Shown one piece after another: positions 41,799 through 50,487 of a stretch of DNA of 64,000 nt. The DNA comes from an uncultured Collinsella sp. (GTDB taxonomy: Bacteria > Actinomycetota > Coriobacteriia > Coriobacteriales > Coriobacteriaceae). The stretch lies in the NCBI GenBank assembly GCA_902467875.1, contig CABQWP010000005.1, forward strand, positions 1-64,000, written 5' to 3'. Numbering within the stretch: the first letter of the stretch is position 1; each line of letters opens with the position of its first letter. The position numbers and the translations under genes are program-made. The notes below the pieces were generated by a model that made no database searches, had not been told where the DNA came from, and worked only from the letters and a program-made list of their open reading frames with translations.

Positions 41799-43394
41799 TT
41801 AGGAACGGACAACCTTGTCGACGTTCTGGAGCTGCAGCTCCTCGCCGTCCTGGCCCTCGATCACCACATTTTGCAGGTCGAGCACCTTGACGTTTTGCGC
41901 AATGATGCCCTGACGCACCATGGGCTCAACGCCGCAGGCCATGGCCGGAACAAAGGGCTCAGCATCGTCGGCAAAGGTCACGTGGACATCCTGGAACGTC
42001 AGGCGCGTTACTTTGCTCTCGGGCAGGCCCGTGATGTAGGCAGCGGCCGCGTGGCAGTTAGTGGCCTCGATATCGCAAAACGTCGTGGCACCAAAGCCGG
42101 GCGTGCGGTCGTCGACGGGCAGTGCCTCGCGAGACTGCACGTAGTCGGTCTTGCCGTCCTTGTCGCAGAAGTAGAAGGAGTTGACCACGAAGGGCGTGAG
42201 CACCTCGTCCATGCGAATGTGCTCAAAGGTAATGCCCTCGTTGACGGCATCCTTGCCGCGCCCGCGGCGGGTCTTGACGCGCAGGCCGCGGTCGGTGCGC
42301 TCAAAGAGGCACTTGCTCACGGTAAGGTCCTTGATGCCGCCGGCAGCCTCTGAACCCAGGACCACGGCGCCGTGACCATCGTGCATGTAGCAGTGAGAGA
42401 TCAGCACGTCGTGCGTGGCGGGACGAAGCTCGGGCTCAATGCCCAGCTTGCCGCTCTTGATGGCGATGCAGTCGTCACCCACTGAGAACTGACAACCAAG
42501 GATGCGAACAAAACCGCAGCTCTCGGGATCGAAACCGTCGGTGTTGTGGGAGTTCTTGGGGCCCTCGATGGACAGGCAGAGCGCATCGACGTGCTCGCAC
42601 AGGATGGGGTGGATGTTCCACGCCGGGCTGTTGCGGACGGTGAAGCCGGCCAAGCTCACGTTCTCACACTCGGATAGGAAGATCATGCGCGGGCGGGCGA
42701 CCTCGCGGCCCTCCTCCGGGCGAAAGATGTTCTTAAAGTCCTTGTTCCACCAGTTGTCCTCGGCAAAATCAGTCTGACCGTCGATCGCGCCGCGACCATA
42801 GATGCACACGTCGTGCACGCTCAGACCCGTAAAGGTAGAGCAGTAGGTCGAGAAGCTCTCGCCCTCCCAGCGGCCCAGGGGCAGCATATCGGTGCCAGCA
42901 TACCCAGCACCCTCGTCGCCTGTGACCGTTCCCGGAATGTAGGCAAGCGCGGCACGATCGTGGCGGGCCAGCAGCACCGCTCCCTCGGCGAGCTCGATGT
43001 TGATATTGCTCTTAAGGAAGAGGGACTTGATGCGATAACTACCGGCGGGGATCAGCACGCGGCCGCCCTTGGGGCAGGCCATGATGGCAGCCTGGATGTT
43101 GGTGGTGTCATCATGCTCGGCATCGCCCTTGGCGCCACAGTCGCGAACGTTGATGGTAAAAGGCTCAGCCGGCGTGGTGACACCTACGCTCAGCTCACGC
43201 TCGCCACAAACAAAACGAACCAGGTTGCGCTTGCCGGGGGTCAGGCCGTCGACATAGGTCTCGACCGTATTCGTGGTACCGGCGGGCTCGTCGTTGACAA
43301 AGATCTCCCACGTATCGGCACAGGTAAAGTAGCCGCCGTCGTCAAGCTCGATCACGGCCGCGCGGGCGTTGCGCCAGATAACGTTCGTCTCCAT
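41799..43394 (-). CDS. GH28 polygalacturonase (cytoplasmic, exo-type likely)
   Basis: A 531-aa beta-helix enzyme that hydrolyses galacturonan. All GH28 motifs are there: NTDG (SHNTDGFDP), the Asp pair in SVGDDCIAIKSG, DGHGAVVLGSE, and RGLRVKT. An N-terminal beta-sandwich-like stretch of about 90 residues comes first. No signal peptide is present, so it should act on imported oligogalacturonides, releasing galacturonate for UxaC. GGGAG lies 6 bp before the ATG at 43394. Confidence 0.92.
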   Translation of the reverse strand: METNVIWRNARAAVIELDDGGYFTCADTWEIFVNDEPAGTTNTVETYVDGLTPGKRNLVRFVCGERELSVGVTTPAEPFTINVRDCGAKGDAEHDDTTNIQAAIMACPKGGRVLIPAGSYRIKSLFLKSNINIELAEGAVLLARHDRAALAYIPGTVTGDEGAGYAGTDMLPLGRWEGESFSTYCSTFTGLSVHDVCIYGRGAIDGQTDFAEDNWWNKDFKNIFRPEEGREVARPRMIFLSECENVSLAGFTVRNSPAWNIHPILCEHVDALCLSIEGPKNSHNTDGFDPESCGFVRILGCQFSVGDDCIAIKSGKLGIEPELRPATHDVLISHCYMHDGHGAVVLGSEAAGGIKDLTVSKCLFERTDRGLRVKTRRGRGKDAVNEGITFEHIRMDEVLTPFVVNSFYFCDKDGKTDYVQSREALPVDDRTPGFGATTFCDIEATNCHAAAAYITGLPESKVTRLTFQDVHVTFADDAEPFVPAMACGVEPMVRQGIIAQNVKVLDLQNVVIEGQDGEELQLQNVDKVVRS

Positions 43395-43446
43395 GGATTT
43401 CTCCCTCAAAAAGATGCTCTAAAGGCAAATTGTACGCTGTTGAAAA

Positions 43447-43486
43447 AGGGCCGTGCCTGCCGGCGGAATTCCGGTGGCACGGCCCT
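43447..43486 (-). terminator. Terminator of the GPH transporter gene
   Basis: An 11-bp stem (43447-43457 with 43476-43486) followed by TTTTTC on the minus strand, 23 bp past the stop. Confidence 0.88.
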
Positions 43487-43509
43487 GTGATTTGGACGAT
43501 ATGTCGGCC

Positions 43510-45069
43510 TTACTCGGCGGGGGTTACGCTACCGTCCTGGAAGCCAACGTTGTTGTGGGCAAAGCAGTCCTCGTACTTAAAGCCGGAGAGCTCCTCGCAA
43601 AGCGCCTTGACCTCGGGCTTGACGTCGGCCATCTTGCCGCCCTCCTTGACGCGGCGGATCTCGTCGCAAAGGACGTCGCACTGCTCCTTGTCAATCTTGA
43701 TGCCGCGGGCAAGGACAGCCGCGAGCAGGAAGAAGCCGGCGCAGCCGATGAGCATGTAGCCGCAGATGTACAGAGGCACGGTGGCGGGCTGGGTCACGGC
43801 GTCGCTGTTGCCGGCGGTCTGAATGAAGCCGGAGGCAGCAAGGACGATGGCCCATGCGTTAACGGCGATAGCCTGGGCGATCTGCTGGCAGAGCTGCTGA
43901 GCGGAGCTGTAGATGCCCTCGCGACGACGCAGGGTGATGAGCTCATCGACATCGGGGATGTAGTTGAGCAGAACATCGGGCAGGTACTGGAAGCCGACGT
44001 AGAAGAACTTCCAGATGGCGAAGATGATGGGGTAGGCGATCATGGCGATGGCGACCGTGGAGGTGCCATTGATCTGACCAAAGGCGAAGTAGTTGTAGGC
44101 GATGATGCACGCAGCGCAACCGACGTTGGCCAGGTACCAAGACTTGTGGAAGCCCTTCTTGGCCATGAGAGCGACCCAGATGGCGGTGCAGACGATAGCG
44201 ACGACCTTGCCAGGCATCTCCATCACGGACTCGTAGGACTTAGGAATCTGCAGGCAGTAGACGATGAAGAAGGACAGGCAGGCAGACCAGCAGGCAGCAG
44301 CGAGCTTCGTGGAGACCTGTGCGTACAGGACCTTGCGGAAGGACTTGTTGCGGAAGGTGGAGATTACGTCGATGAAGAACTTCTTGATACCCTCGCCGAC
44401 GCTCTCGATCTTCTCCTGAGCGACCTCCTCGGGGGTGTGCTCCCACGTGGACAGGTACACACAAAGCAGCGAGATTGCCATGACCGAAGCGTTGATCGTA
44501 GCGATGATGAAGTAGCTGAACGGGTTGGTCTCGCCGAAGGTGCCAAAGCCGAAGCCCACAAGTGCAGCCATCAGGAAGCCGGCGGCGTTACCAAAGAGAT
44601 GCTTGTAGCCGGTGAGGTACGTACGCTCCTTAAAGTCGTCGGTCATCTCGATGGTAAGCGGCGACAGGTTGGCGGTGCAGAACGTGTACGCGACGTTGTA
44701 GATCAAGTACAGCACAAAGTAGTACGGGAAGCCAAACGGCGTAGCCACGAAGATGAGCGGCTCGGCGATCATCATCGGGATGGCCAGCAAGATCCAGAAA
44801 CGACGACGACCAAAGATGCGGCCAATCTTGGTGGCATAGAAGTTATCGGCCACAAAGCCCATCAGCGGGCAAAGAATGGCGTTGACATAGATGGCAAACG
44901 AGCTGATCAGTGCAGCCTCGCCTGCGGACAGGCCACACTCCGTGGACAGGAACAGCACCATGTAGCTGTGCGTAAAGGTCAGGGCACCGGAATTGAGCAT
45001 ACCGCCCATACCAAAGCCCAAGCGCGTCCAGAATGTGATCTTACGCTTTTTTCCGATCTTATTAGTCAT
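43510..45069 (-). CDS. GPH-family sugar/oligogalacturonide:cation symporter
   Basis: A 519-aa MFS transporter of the glycoside-pentoside-hexuronide family with 12 helices. Family features include GFGMGGMLNSGALTF, the loop ADNFYATKIGRIFGRRRFW and TANLSPLTIEMTDDFKERT. A C-terminal cytoplasmic tail of about 60 residues is extra. The start at 45069 has GAGGGAG upstream. It is preceded by three GTGAACGTT sites and flanked by pectin and uronate genes, so it likely imports galacturonate oligomers or monomers. Confidence 0.9.
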   Translation of the reverse strand: MTNKIGKKRKITFWTRLGFGMGGMLNSGALTFTHSYMVLFLSTECGLSAGEAALISSFAIYVNAILCPLMGFVADNFYATKIGRIFGRRRFWILLAIPMMIAEPLIFVATPFGFPYYFVLYLIYNVAYTFCTANLSPLTIEMTDDFKERTYLTGYKHLFGNAAGFLMAALVGFGFGTFGETNPFSYFIIATINASVMAISLLCVYLSTWEHTPEEVAQEKIESVGEGIKKFFIDVISTFRNKSFRKVLYAQVSTKLAAACWSACLSFFIVYCLQIPKSYESVMEMPGKVVAIVCTAIWVALMAKKGFHKSWYLANVGCAACIIAYNYFAFGQINGTSTVAIAMIAYPIIFAIWKFFYVGFQYLPDVLLNYIPDVDELITLRRREGIYSSAQQLCQQIAQAIAVNAWAIVLAASGFIQTAGNSDAVTQPATVPLYICGYMLIGCAGFFLLAAVLARGIKIDKEQCDVLCDEIRRVKEGGKMADVKPEVKALCEELSGFKYEDCFAHNNVGFQDGSVTPAE

Positions 45070-45148
45070 CGAGCTCCCTCTCTTTTCTCGATTGTCTTGC
45101 AGCAAGACATTGGAGTCCACACTGACATCTGTCTGCCCAGCGTTCAGG

Positions 45149-45160
45149 GTGAACGTTTAG
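45149..45160. promoter_or_regulatory. GTGAACGTTTAG operator upstream of the GPH transporter
   Basis: Variant of the regulon operator; 40 bp from the perfect site at 45189. Confidence 0.6.
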
Positions 45161-45188
45161 TTAGATTATGCGCGATTGCTTACGACAG

Positions 45189-45200
45189 GTGAACGTTCAC
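45189..45200. promoter_or_regulatory. GTGAACGTTCAC operator upstream of the GPH transporter
   Basis: Perfect palindrome, 120 bp before the transporter start codon. Confidence 0.75.
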
Positions 45201-45309
45201 TTGAATAATATCCTTGAACGGTCGATTTTTACCGCTGAACGGACACAATTGAGATCCTCACACCTATTTTCTGCTGGTAAGGGTGCCATGCTGGACAGCC
45301 ATGAGATAG

Positions 45310-45321
45310 GTGAACGTTTAT
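45310..45321. promoter_or_regulatory. GTGAACGTTTAT operator-like site
   Basis: Third, weaker copy 240 bp before the transporter start and near the end of uxaA; could support looping. Confidence 0.5.
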
Positions 45322-45356
45322 CAGATTTTCCAACATATTCACTTAACCACGAAACG

Positions 45357-45390
45357 AAAAAGCCCCGCCGGGAACACTCCCGATGGGGCC
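45357..45390 (-). terminator. Terminator of uxaA
   Basis: A 12-position stem (45362-45373 with 45378-45389, one mismatch) followed on the minus strand by TTTTTCG, 35 bp past the stop. Confidence 0.85.
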
Positions 45391-45424
45391 GATGACATCT
45401 CGCTATGCTTGGGCGCACTTGCCG

Positions 45425-46909
45425 CTACAAGCAGACGCCGTCCTTCCAGATACTGATCTCGTGACAGCCACGGCGCTCAGCACTCGTGAGCTTACCGCTC
45501 GCCGTCTGTAGCACCAGCTGGTACAAATCGCGGGCGGCCTCGTCGAGCGTGCGCTCACCCGTGGCAATCACGCCGGCGTTAAAGTCCATCCAGTTGGCCT
45601 TGTGGTCGCACAGACGCTGATTGGTGAACACCTTGAGCGTAGGCGCCGGCGCGCCAAACGGCGTGCCGCGTCCAGTCGAGAACAGAATCACGTGGCAGCC
45701 AGCAGCCGTCAACGCCGTGGTGGATACCATGTCGTTGCCCGGGCCGCACAGCATGTTCAGGCCATGCTTGGTGACCTGACCGGCATACGGCAGCACGTCG
45801 ACGATGGGGGCAGATCCACCCTTCTGCACGCAGCCGCAACTCTTGTCCTCGAGCGTGGTAATACCGCCGTCCTTGTTACCGGGACTCGGGTTCTCGTAGA
45901 CCACCTCGCCATGGCTAATAAAGTAGTCCTTAAAGCCATTGAGCATGTCGGAGGCAGCGTTAAAGACCTGCTCGTTCTCGCAACGGTCAAGCAGGATGCT
46001 CTCCGCGCCAAACATCTCGGGCACCTCGGTAAGCACCGACGTGCCGCCGCGGGCGACGACCATATCGCTCACGCGACCGATCGTGGGGTTGGCGGTAATG
46101 CCCGAAAGGCCGTCAGAGCCGCCACACTTAAGACCAATGACCAGCTCGGAGGCCGGAATGGGCTCACGCTTTGCTTGCTTGGCCAGGTCAGCCAGCTCGG
46201 ACAGAATCTTGTGCCCCTCGATCTGCTCGTCGGCGACGTCCTGGCAGGTGAGGAAGCGGACGCGCTCGTGGTCGAAGTCACCGAGCTCGTCGAGCACCTG
46301 CTGATGCGTGCAGTTCTCGCAACCGAGCGACAGGAACAGCACGCCGGCCGCATTAGGATGACGCGAGAGCGCCACCAGCAGACGACGCGTCTGGGCATGG
46401 TCGGCGCCGGTCTGCGAGCAGCCAAAGGGATGCGGGAAGTAGTAAACACCCTCCAGCGAGCCATCGACCAGATCCTGGGCCTGCTCACACATGGCACGGG
46501 CGACTTCGTTGACACAGCCGACCGTGGGGATGATCCATAGCTCATTACGCGTCGCGGCACGACCGTCGGCGCGGCGGAACCCCATAAAGGTCTCGGGCTC
46601 AACCGACTCAACGACCGGATGCGTGGGGTTGTAGGTGTACTCGACCTCGCCCGAAAGGTTGGTCTTCACATTGTGCGTGTGGAGCCACTGACCGGGCTGG
46701 ACATCGCCCGTCACGTGTCCGATAGGAAGGCCGTACTTAATGACGTCCTCGCCGGCGGCAATCGAGCGCACAGCCATCTTGTGGCCTTGCGGAATATCCT
46801 CCGCGGCCACGACCTCGCCCACCCCGGGAACCGCGACGGCGGTGCCCTTGGCAAGCGGCGACAGCGCGACGATCACGTTGTCGGCCGGATTGATCTGGAT
46901 AGTGTTCAT
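45425..46909 (-). CDS. uxaA: Altronate dehydratase UxaA
   Basis: A 494-aa enzyme that converts D-altronate to KDG. The N-terminal SAF domain (residues 1-90; GHKMAVRSIAAGEDVIKYG, GQWLHTHNVKT) and the large C-terminal domain (MGFRRADGRAATRN, GCEN, LKCGGSDGLSGITANP) are complete. It follows uxaB by 81 bp, with an intervening hairpin at 46948-46979. KDG then goes to KdgK. Confidence 0.95.
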   Translation of the reverse strand: MNTIQINPADNVIVALSPLAKGTAVAVPGVGEVVAAEDIPQGHKMAVRSIAAGEDVIKYGLPIGHVTGDVQPGQWLHTHNVKTNLSGEVEYTYNPTHPVVESVEPETFMGFRRADGRAATRNELWIIPTVGCVNEVARAMCEQAQDLVDGSLEGVYYFPHPFGCSQTGADHAQTRRLLVALSRHPNAAGVLFLSLGCENCTHQQVLDELGDFDHERVRFLTCQDVADEQIEGHKILSELADLAKQAKREPIPASELVIGLKCGGSDGLSGITANPTIGRVSDMVVARGGTSVLTEVPEMFGAESILLDRCENEQVFNAASDMLNGFKDYFISHGEVVYENPSPGNKDGGITTLEDKSCGCVQKGGSAPIVDVLPYAGQVTKHGLNMLCGPGNDMVSTTALTAAGCHVILFSTGRGTPFGAPAPTLKVFTNQRLCDHKANWMDFNAGVIATGERTLDEAARDLYQLVLQTASGKLTSAERRGCHEISIWKDGVCL

Positions 46910-46947
46910 TGCAAATGGTCCTAACCCTACAGGTTGAGCAGAAGTCG

Positions 46948-46979
46948 AGACGCGGGCACGCCGTCCCGCGCCCGCGTCT
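46948..46979 (-). other. Intercistronic hairpin uxaB-uxaA
   Basis: A perfect 9-bp AGACGCGGG stem without a T-run, between the uxaB stop and uxaA start; likely mRNA processing or stability element. Confidence 0.5.
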
Positions 46980-46990
46980 GCGCCGGAAAT

Positions 46991-48505
46991 TTACGCCTGA
47001 GCGTTGGCGAAGGCCTGCTTGGCACCCTCGGTGCGCACGACGGCGAGCGCACTGACGACAAACTCCTCAAGACCGGCGATCTGCGTAAGGTCCTCGCCCC
47101 ACATCTGCTCGTTGGTGAGCACGTCGTGCACCAGCTGGGCATCGTCGGCACCGGCGTGGGCGGCGTAGAAATCGAGTACGAAGGCGTCGTCCTGAGCGGT
47201 GTACTCGGTGCCGTCGGAGCGACGCAGGTGCAGGCCGTCGCCCTCGCGGGACACGAGCTCCTGCGTGTAGAAGGAGATGAGCGTAGCGAGGCTCGTCGCC
47301 AGGCACTTGGGCAGGTTGCCGGTCTCGGCAACGTAGTCCTTGAGCGTGGGCAGGTCGCGAGCGCGCCACTTAGCCGTGGAGTTGAGGCAGATGGAGAGCA
47401 GCGCATGATCAATAAACGGGTTGTCGAAGCGGTTTTCGACGGCGGCGGCAAAGGCCTTGCAGTCCTCGACATCCAAGTCGGCGGCAAGCGTCGGAATGAC
47501 CTCGTCGTAGAGCATGGTGTTCATGAAGCCGCGAATGGTCTCGTCATGCATGCAGTCGCGCACGATATCAAAGCCGGCAACCCAGGAACCCGGAACGAAG
47601 GCGGTATGGGCACCGTTGAGGATGCGGACCTTGCGCTTTTTGTACGGGGTGACGTCGGGAGTCACAAAGACACCCGGAAGACCAGCCTTCACAAAGGGAA
47701 GCTTCTCGGCAAGCGACTCGTCGCCCTGGATGCCCCACATCTGGAAGGGCTCGCGCACGGCCAGGAAGGGATCCTCGTAGCCCAGACGCTCGGCAACCGC
47801 CGCGGCCTCCTTGGGATCGCGAATGCGACCCGGAACGATGGTGTCGACAAGCGTGGTGCAGACGGTGCAGTCGTTAGCCATCCACTGCGCAAACTCGTCC
47901 TCCCAGCCCCAGTCGCTCACATACTGGTTCATGATGCGCAGCAACTCCTCGCCGTTGTGATCGATGAGCTCGCAGGCGAGGACGATGACGCCCGGCTTAC
48001 CGGCAGCCCAGCGGGTGTGGAGCACCTGGGCAAGCTTGGCGGGGAAGCTCGCAGGTGGCATGTCGTCGGCCTTGCAGGACGGGTCATAGGCGATACCGGC
48101 CTCGGTGGTGTTGGAGACGACGATCTCCAGGTCGTCGGAGACAGCGACCTCCATCATGGCGCGGTAGTCGTCCTCACGATACGGGTTAAGGCAGCGGCTG
48201 CAGGCGCTGATCACGCGGGACTCGTCAACCGTGTTGCCGTTCTCCTTGCCGCGCACCAGCACGGTGTACAGGTCGTCCTGGGCATTGATGCCGTCGGCAA
48301 AGCCAAAGGCACCGCTGATGGGCTGCACCATGACGACCTTGCCGTTCCAGCCGGTGGCCTCGTTGCCCATGTCAAAGAAGCGATCGACGAAGGCACGCAG
48401 GAAATTGCCCTCGCCAAACTGCAGGACCTTCTCGGGAGCATCCTTGGGCAGCAGATAGCCCTTGTAGCCGATCTTCTCGAGCGCATCGTAGCTGATGTTC
48501 TCCAT
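46991..48505 (-). CDS. uxaB: Tagaturonate reductase UxaB (mannitol dehydrogenase family)
   Basis: A 504-aa NADH-dependent reductase that makes altronate from tagaturonate. The Rossmann start is VLQFGEGNFLRAFVDRFFD, and the family block KKRKVRILNGAHTAFVP carries the catalytic Lys region. AAGGAG precedes the ATG at 48505. It could instead act on fructuronate (UxuB), but uxaA next door favours the galacturonate branch. Confidence 0.9.
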   Translation of the reverse strand: MENISYDALEKIGYKGYLLPKDAPEKVLQFGEGNFLRAFVDRFFDMGNEATGWNGKVVMVQPISGAFGFADGINAQDDLYTVLVRGKENGNTVDESRVISACSRCLNPYREDDYRAMMEVAVSDDLEIVVSNTTEAGIAYDPSCKADDMPPASFPAKLAQVLHTRWAAGKPGVIVLACELIDHNGEELLRIMNQYVSDWGWEDEFAQWMANDCTVCTTLVDTIVPGRIRDPKEAAAVAERLGYEDPFLAVREPFQMWGIQGDESLAEKLPFVKAGLPGVFVTPDVTPYKKRKVRILNGAHTAFVPGSWVAGFDIVRDCMHDETIRGFMNTMLYDEVIPTLAADLDVEDCKAFAAAVENRFDNPFIDHALLSICLNSTAKWRARDLPTLKDYVAETGNLPKCLATSLATLISFYTQELVSREGDGLHLRRSDGTEYTAQDDAFVLDFYAAHAGADDAQLVHDVLTNEQMWGEDLTQIAGLEEFVVSALAVVRTEGAKQAFANAQA

Positions 48506-48547
48506 CTATGTGTCTCCTTAGATGTCTGTTAGCGTGCAAGCAAAACG

Positions 48548-48573
48548 GGGCGCCGCGTGTGGCAACGGCGCCC
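48548..48573 (-). other. Intercistronic hairpin uxaC-uxaB
   Basis: A perfect GGGCGCCG/CGGCGCCC stem between uxaC and uxaB without a T-run. Confidence 0.5.
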
Positions 48574-48599
48574 AGGGTTCAATGTGATTCGATGCGGGC

Positions 48600-50027
48600 T
48601 TAGGCCTCGACGGTGTCCAGGTCAAAGCCAAAGTAGCGGACCGCATTGTTGTAGCTGATGTCACGCACAACCTCGCCCAGCAGCTCCATGTCGGCCGGGT
48701 ACTTGCCCTGCTCGACCCACTCGCCGATCACGCTGCACAGCACGCGACGGAAGTACTCGTGGCGCGGATAGGACAGGAAGGAGCGGGAATCGGTAAGCAT
48801 GCCCACAAAGTTGCCCAACACGCCCTCGTTAGCCAGAGCCGTAAGCTGCTCGCGCATGCCGACCTCGTTGTCGTTGAACCACCAGGCGGAGCCGTTCTGG
48901 ATCTTACCGGCAGTCGGAGCCTCCTGGAAGCAACCCATGACGGTATCGATCATGGTGTTATCGATGGGGTTCAGGCTGTACAGGATGGTCTTGGGCAGGC
49001 CGCAGGTCTCCTGGATGGAGTTGAGGAAATCGGCGAGCTGGTCGGACGGCGTGTAGTTGGAGATGCAGTCGTAGCCGGTGTCGGGACCGAGTTTGGCGAA
49101 CATGGCGCGGTTGTTGTCGCGCTTGCAGCCAAAGTGCAGCTGCATGGCCCAGCCCAGACGGACATACTCGCCGGCAACGAACTGCATAAAGGCAGTCTTG
49201 TACTTGAGGACCTCTTCCTCGGTAAGCGGCTCGGCAGCCAGACCCTTGGCAAAGATAGCCTCGATCTCGTCGGCGGTAGCCGGGACGTACATAACGTAGT
49301 CGAGTGCGTGGTCGGAGGCGCGGCAGCCCAGCTCGTGGGCAACATCGTAGCGCTTGGAGATGGCGGACTTCATGCCCTCAAAGTCGCTGACCTCAATGCC
49401 GGCAACCTCGGAAAGGTGCTTGCAGTAGTCGGCGAACTCCTGGCCGCGCTCGATGCGCAGAGCGGCGTCGGGGCGCATGGCGGGAACGACCTGAACGTCA
49501 AAACTGTCATCGGCGGCAATCTTCTTGTGCCACTCAAAGCTGTCGGCGGGGTCGTCAGTAGTGCAGATCATGCGGACGTTGGACTGCTTGATCAGGTTGC
49601 GGCAGGTGAAACTGGCCTCGGCGAGCTTGGCGTTGGCAAGGTCCCAAACCTCCTGGGCAGTCTTGCCGTTGAGGACGCCCTCGTAGCCAAAGTAGCGCTT
49701 AAGCTCCAGGTGGCTCCACTCAAAGACGGGGTTGCCGACGCAGCGACCCAGGGTCTCGGCCCACTTTTGGAACTTCTCGCGAGCAGGGGCGTCGCCAGTG
49801 ATAAAGCGCTCGTCGACGCCGTTGGCACGCATCAGGCGCCACTTGTAGTGGTCGCCGCCCAGCCAAACCTCGGTGATGTTCTCGAAACGCTTGTCCTCCC
49901 AAATCTCCTTGGGAGAAATGTGGCAGTGGTAGTCGACGATGGGCATGCCCTCGGCAAAGTTGTGGAACAGCTCCTCGCCGGTCTTGGTGCTCAGCAGGAA
50001 ATCCTGATCGTCCATAAAGTTTTTCAT
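48600..50027 (-). CDS. uxaC: Uronate isomerase UxaC
   Basis: A 475-aa metal-dependent isomerase of the amidohydrolase superfamily. It turns galacturonate to tagaturonate and glucuronate to fructuronate. Visible are the HxH site (VDYHCHISPKEI), MICTTDDPADS, and MLTDSRSFLSYPRHEYFRR. The start at 50027 has AAAGGGG upstream. It leads the uxaC-uxaB-uxaA operon and has two perfect operators before it. Confidence 0.95.
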   Translation of the reverse strand: MKNFMDDQDFLLSTKTGEELFHNFAEGMPIVDYHCHISPKEIWEDKRFENITEVWLGGDHYKWRLMRANGVDERFITGDAPAREKFQKWAETLGRCVGNPVFEWSHLELKRYFGYEGVLNGKTAQEVWDLANAKLAEASFTCRNLIKQSNVRMICTTDDPADSFEWHKKIAADDSFDVQVVPAMRPDAALRIERGQEFADYCKHLSEVAGIEVSDFEGMKSAISKRYDVAHELGCRASDHALDYVMYVPATADEIEAIFAKGLAAEPLTEEEVLKYKTAFMQFVAGEYVRLGWAMQLHFGCKRDNNRAMFAKLGPDTGYDCISNYTPSDQLADFLNSIQETCGLPKTILYSLNPIDNTMIDTVMGCFQEAPTAGKIQNGSAWWFNDNEVGMREQLTALANEGVLGNFVGMLTDSRSFLSYPRHEYFRRVLCSVIGEWVEQGKYPADMELLGEVVRDISYNNAVRYFGFDLDTVEA

Positions 50028-50081
50028 CAAACAACCCCTTTGTTTGCGGAGCGGGCGCACAATACGCTCGTCATCCTCTAG

Positions 50082-50093
50082 GTGAACGTTCAC
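50082..50093. promoter_or_regulatory. GTGAACGTTCAC operator 1 of uxaC
   Basis: Perfect palindrome 55 bp before the uxaC start. Confidence 0.8.
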
Positions 50094-50119
50094 CATACTA
50101 ATCCATTACGACTCAAAAG

Positions 50120-50131
50120 GTGAACGTTCAC
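50120..50131. promoter_or_regulatory. GTGAACGTTCAC operator 2 of uxaC
   Basis: Perfect palindrome within AGGTGAACGTTCACCT, 38 bp from operator 1. A degenerate third copy (GTGAACGG) is at 50146. Confidence 0.8.
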
Positions 50132-50263
50132 CTAACAACCATGGGGTGAACGGTAGGTTTTGCCCGTTCAACGGTTGCCGGAGCTGTGACTTGCATGCAT
50201 TGCGGACCGGTTGGCGTCCCCGAACACCGAACTTGAGCGCTTTTGCTCAGGTGGGTCATGTCC

Positions 50264-50462
50264 CGACGTACATTTTTGGGAGTATTCAGCATTGGAGCGC
50301 GCCGTGCGCCATCCTCAGCGTCCTATTTGGAACGCAGATAGCGCCCGATCGGCATAAAAAGTGCCCCCGATGGCAAATTACGCCATCGGGGGCACTTAAA
50401 ACAGTCGTTCTGCACCTCATTCAGGGCATGCCAATGCTGAATACTCCCAAAAATGCACGTCG
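50264..50462. repeat. 199-bp element with 32-bp terminal inverted repeats
   Basis: Arms 50264-50295 and 50431-50462 differ at one position; both contain GGGAGTATTCAGCATTGG or its complement. The core holds the terminator of the LacI gene. No gene is inside. Confidence 0.8.
50359..50397 (-). terminator. Terminator of the LacI gene inside the inverted-repeat element
   Basis: A perfect 16-bp stem (50359-50374 with 50382-50397) followed on the minus strand by TTTTTATG. Confidence 0.88.
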
Positions 50463-50487
50463 CAAGAGGGGGTACCTGCTCAATCGG

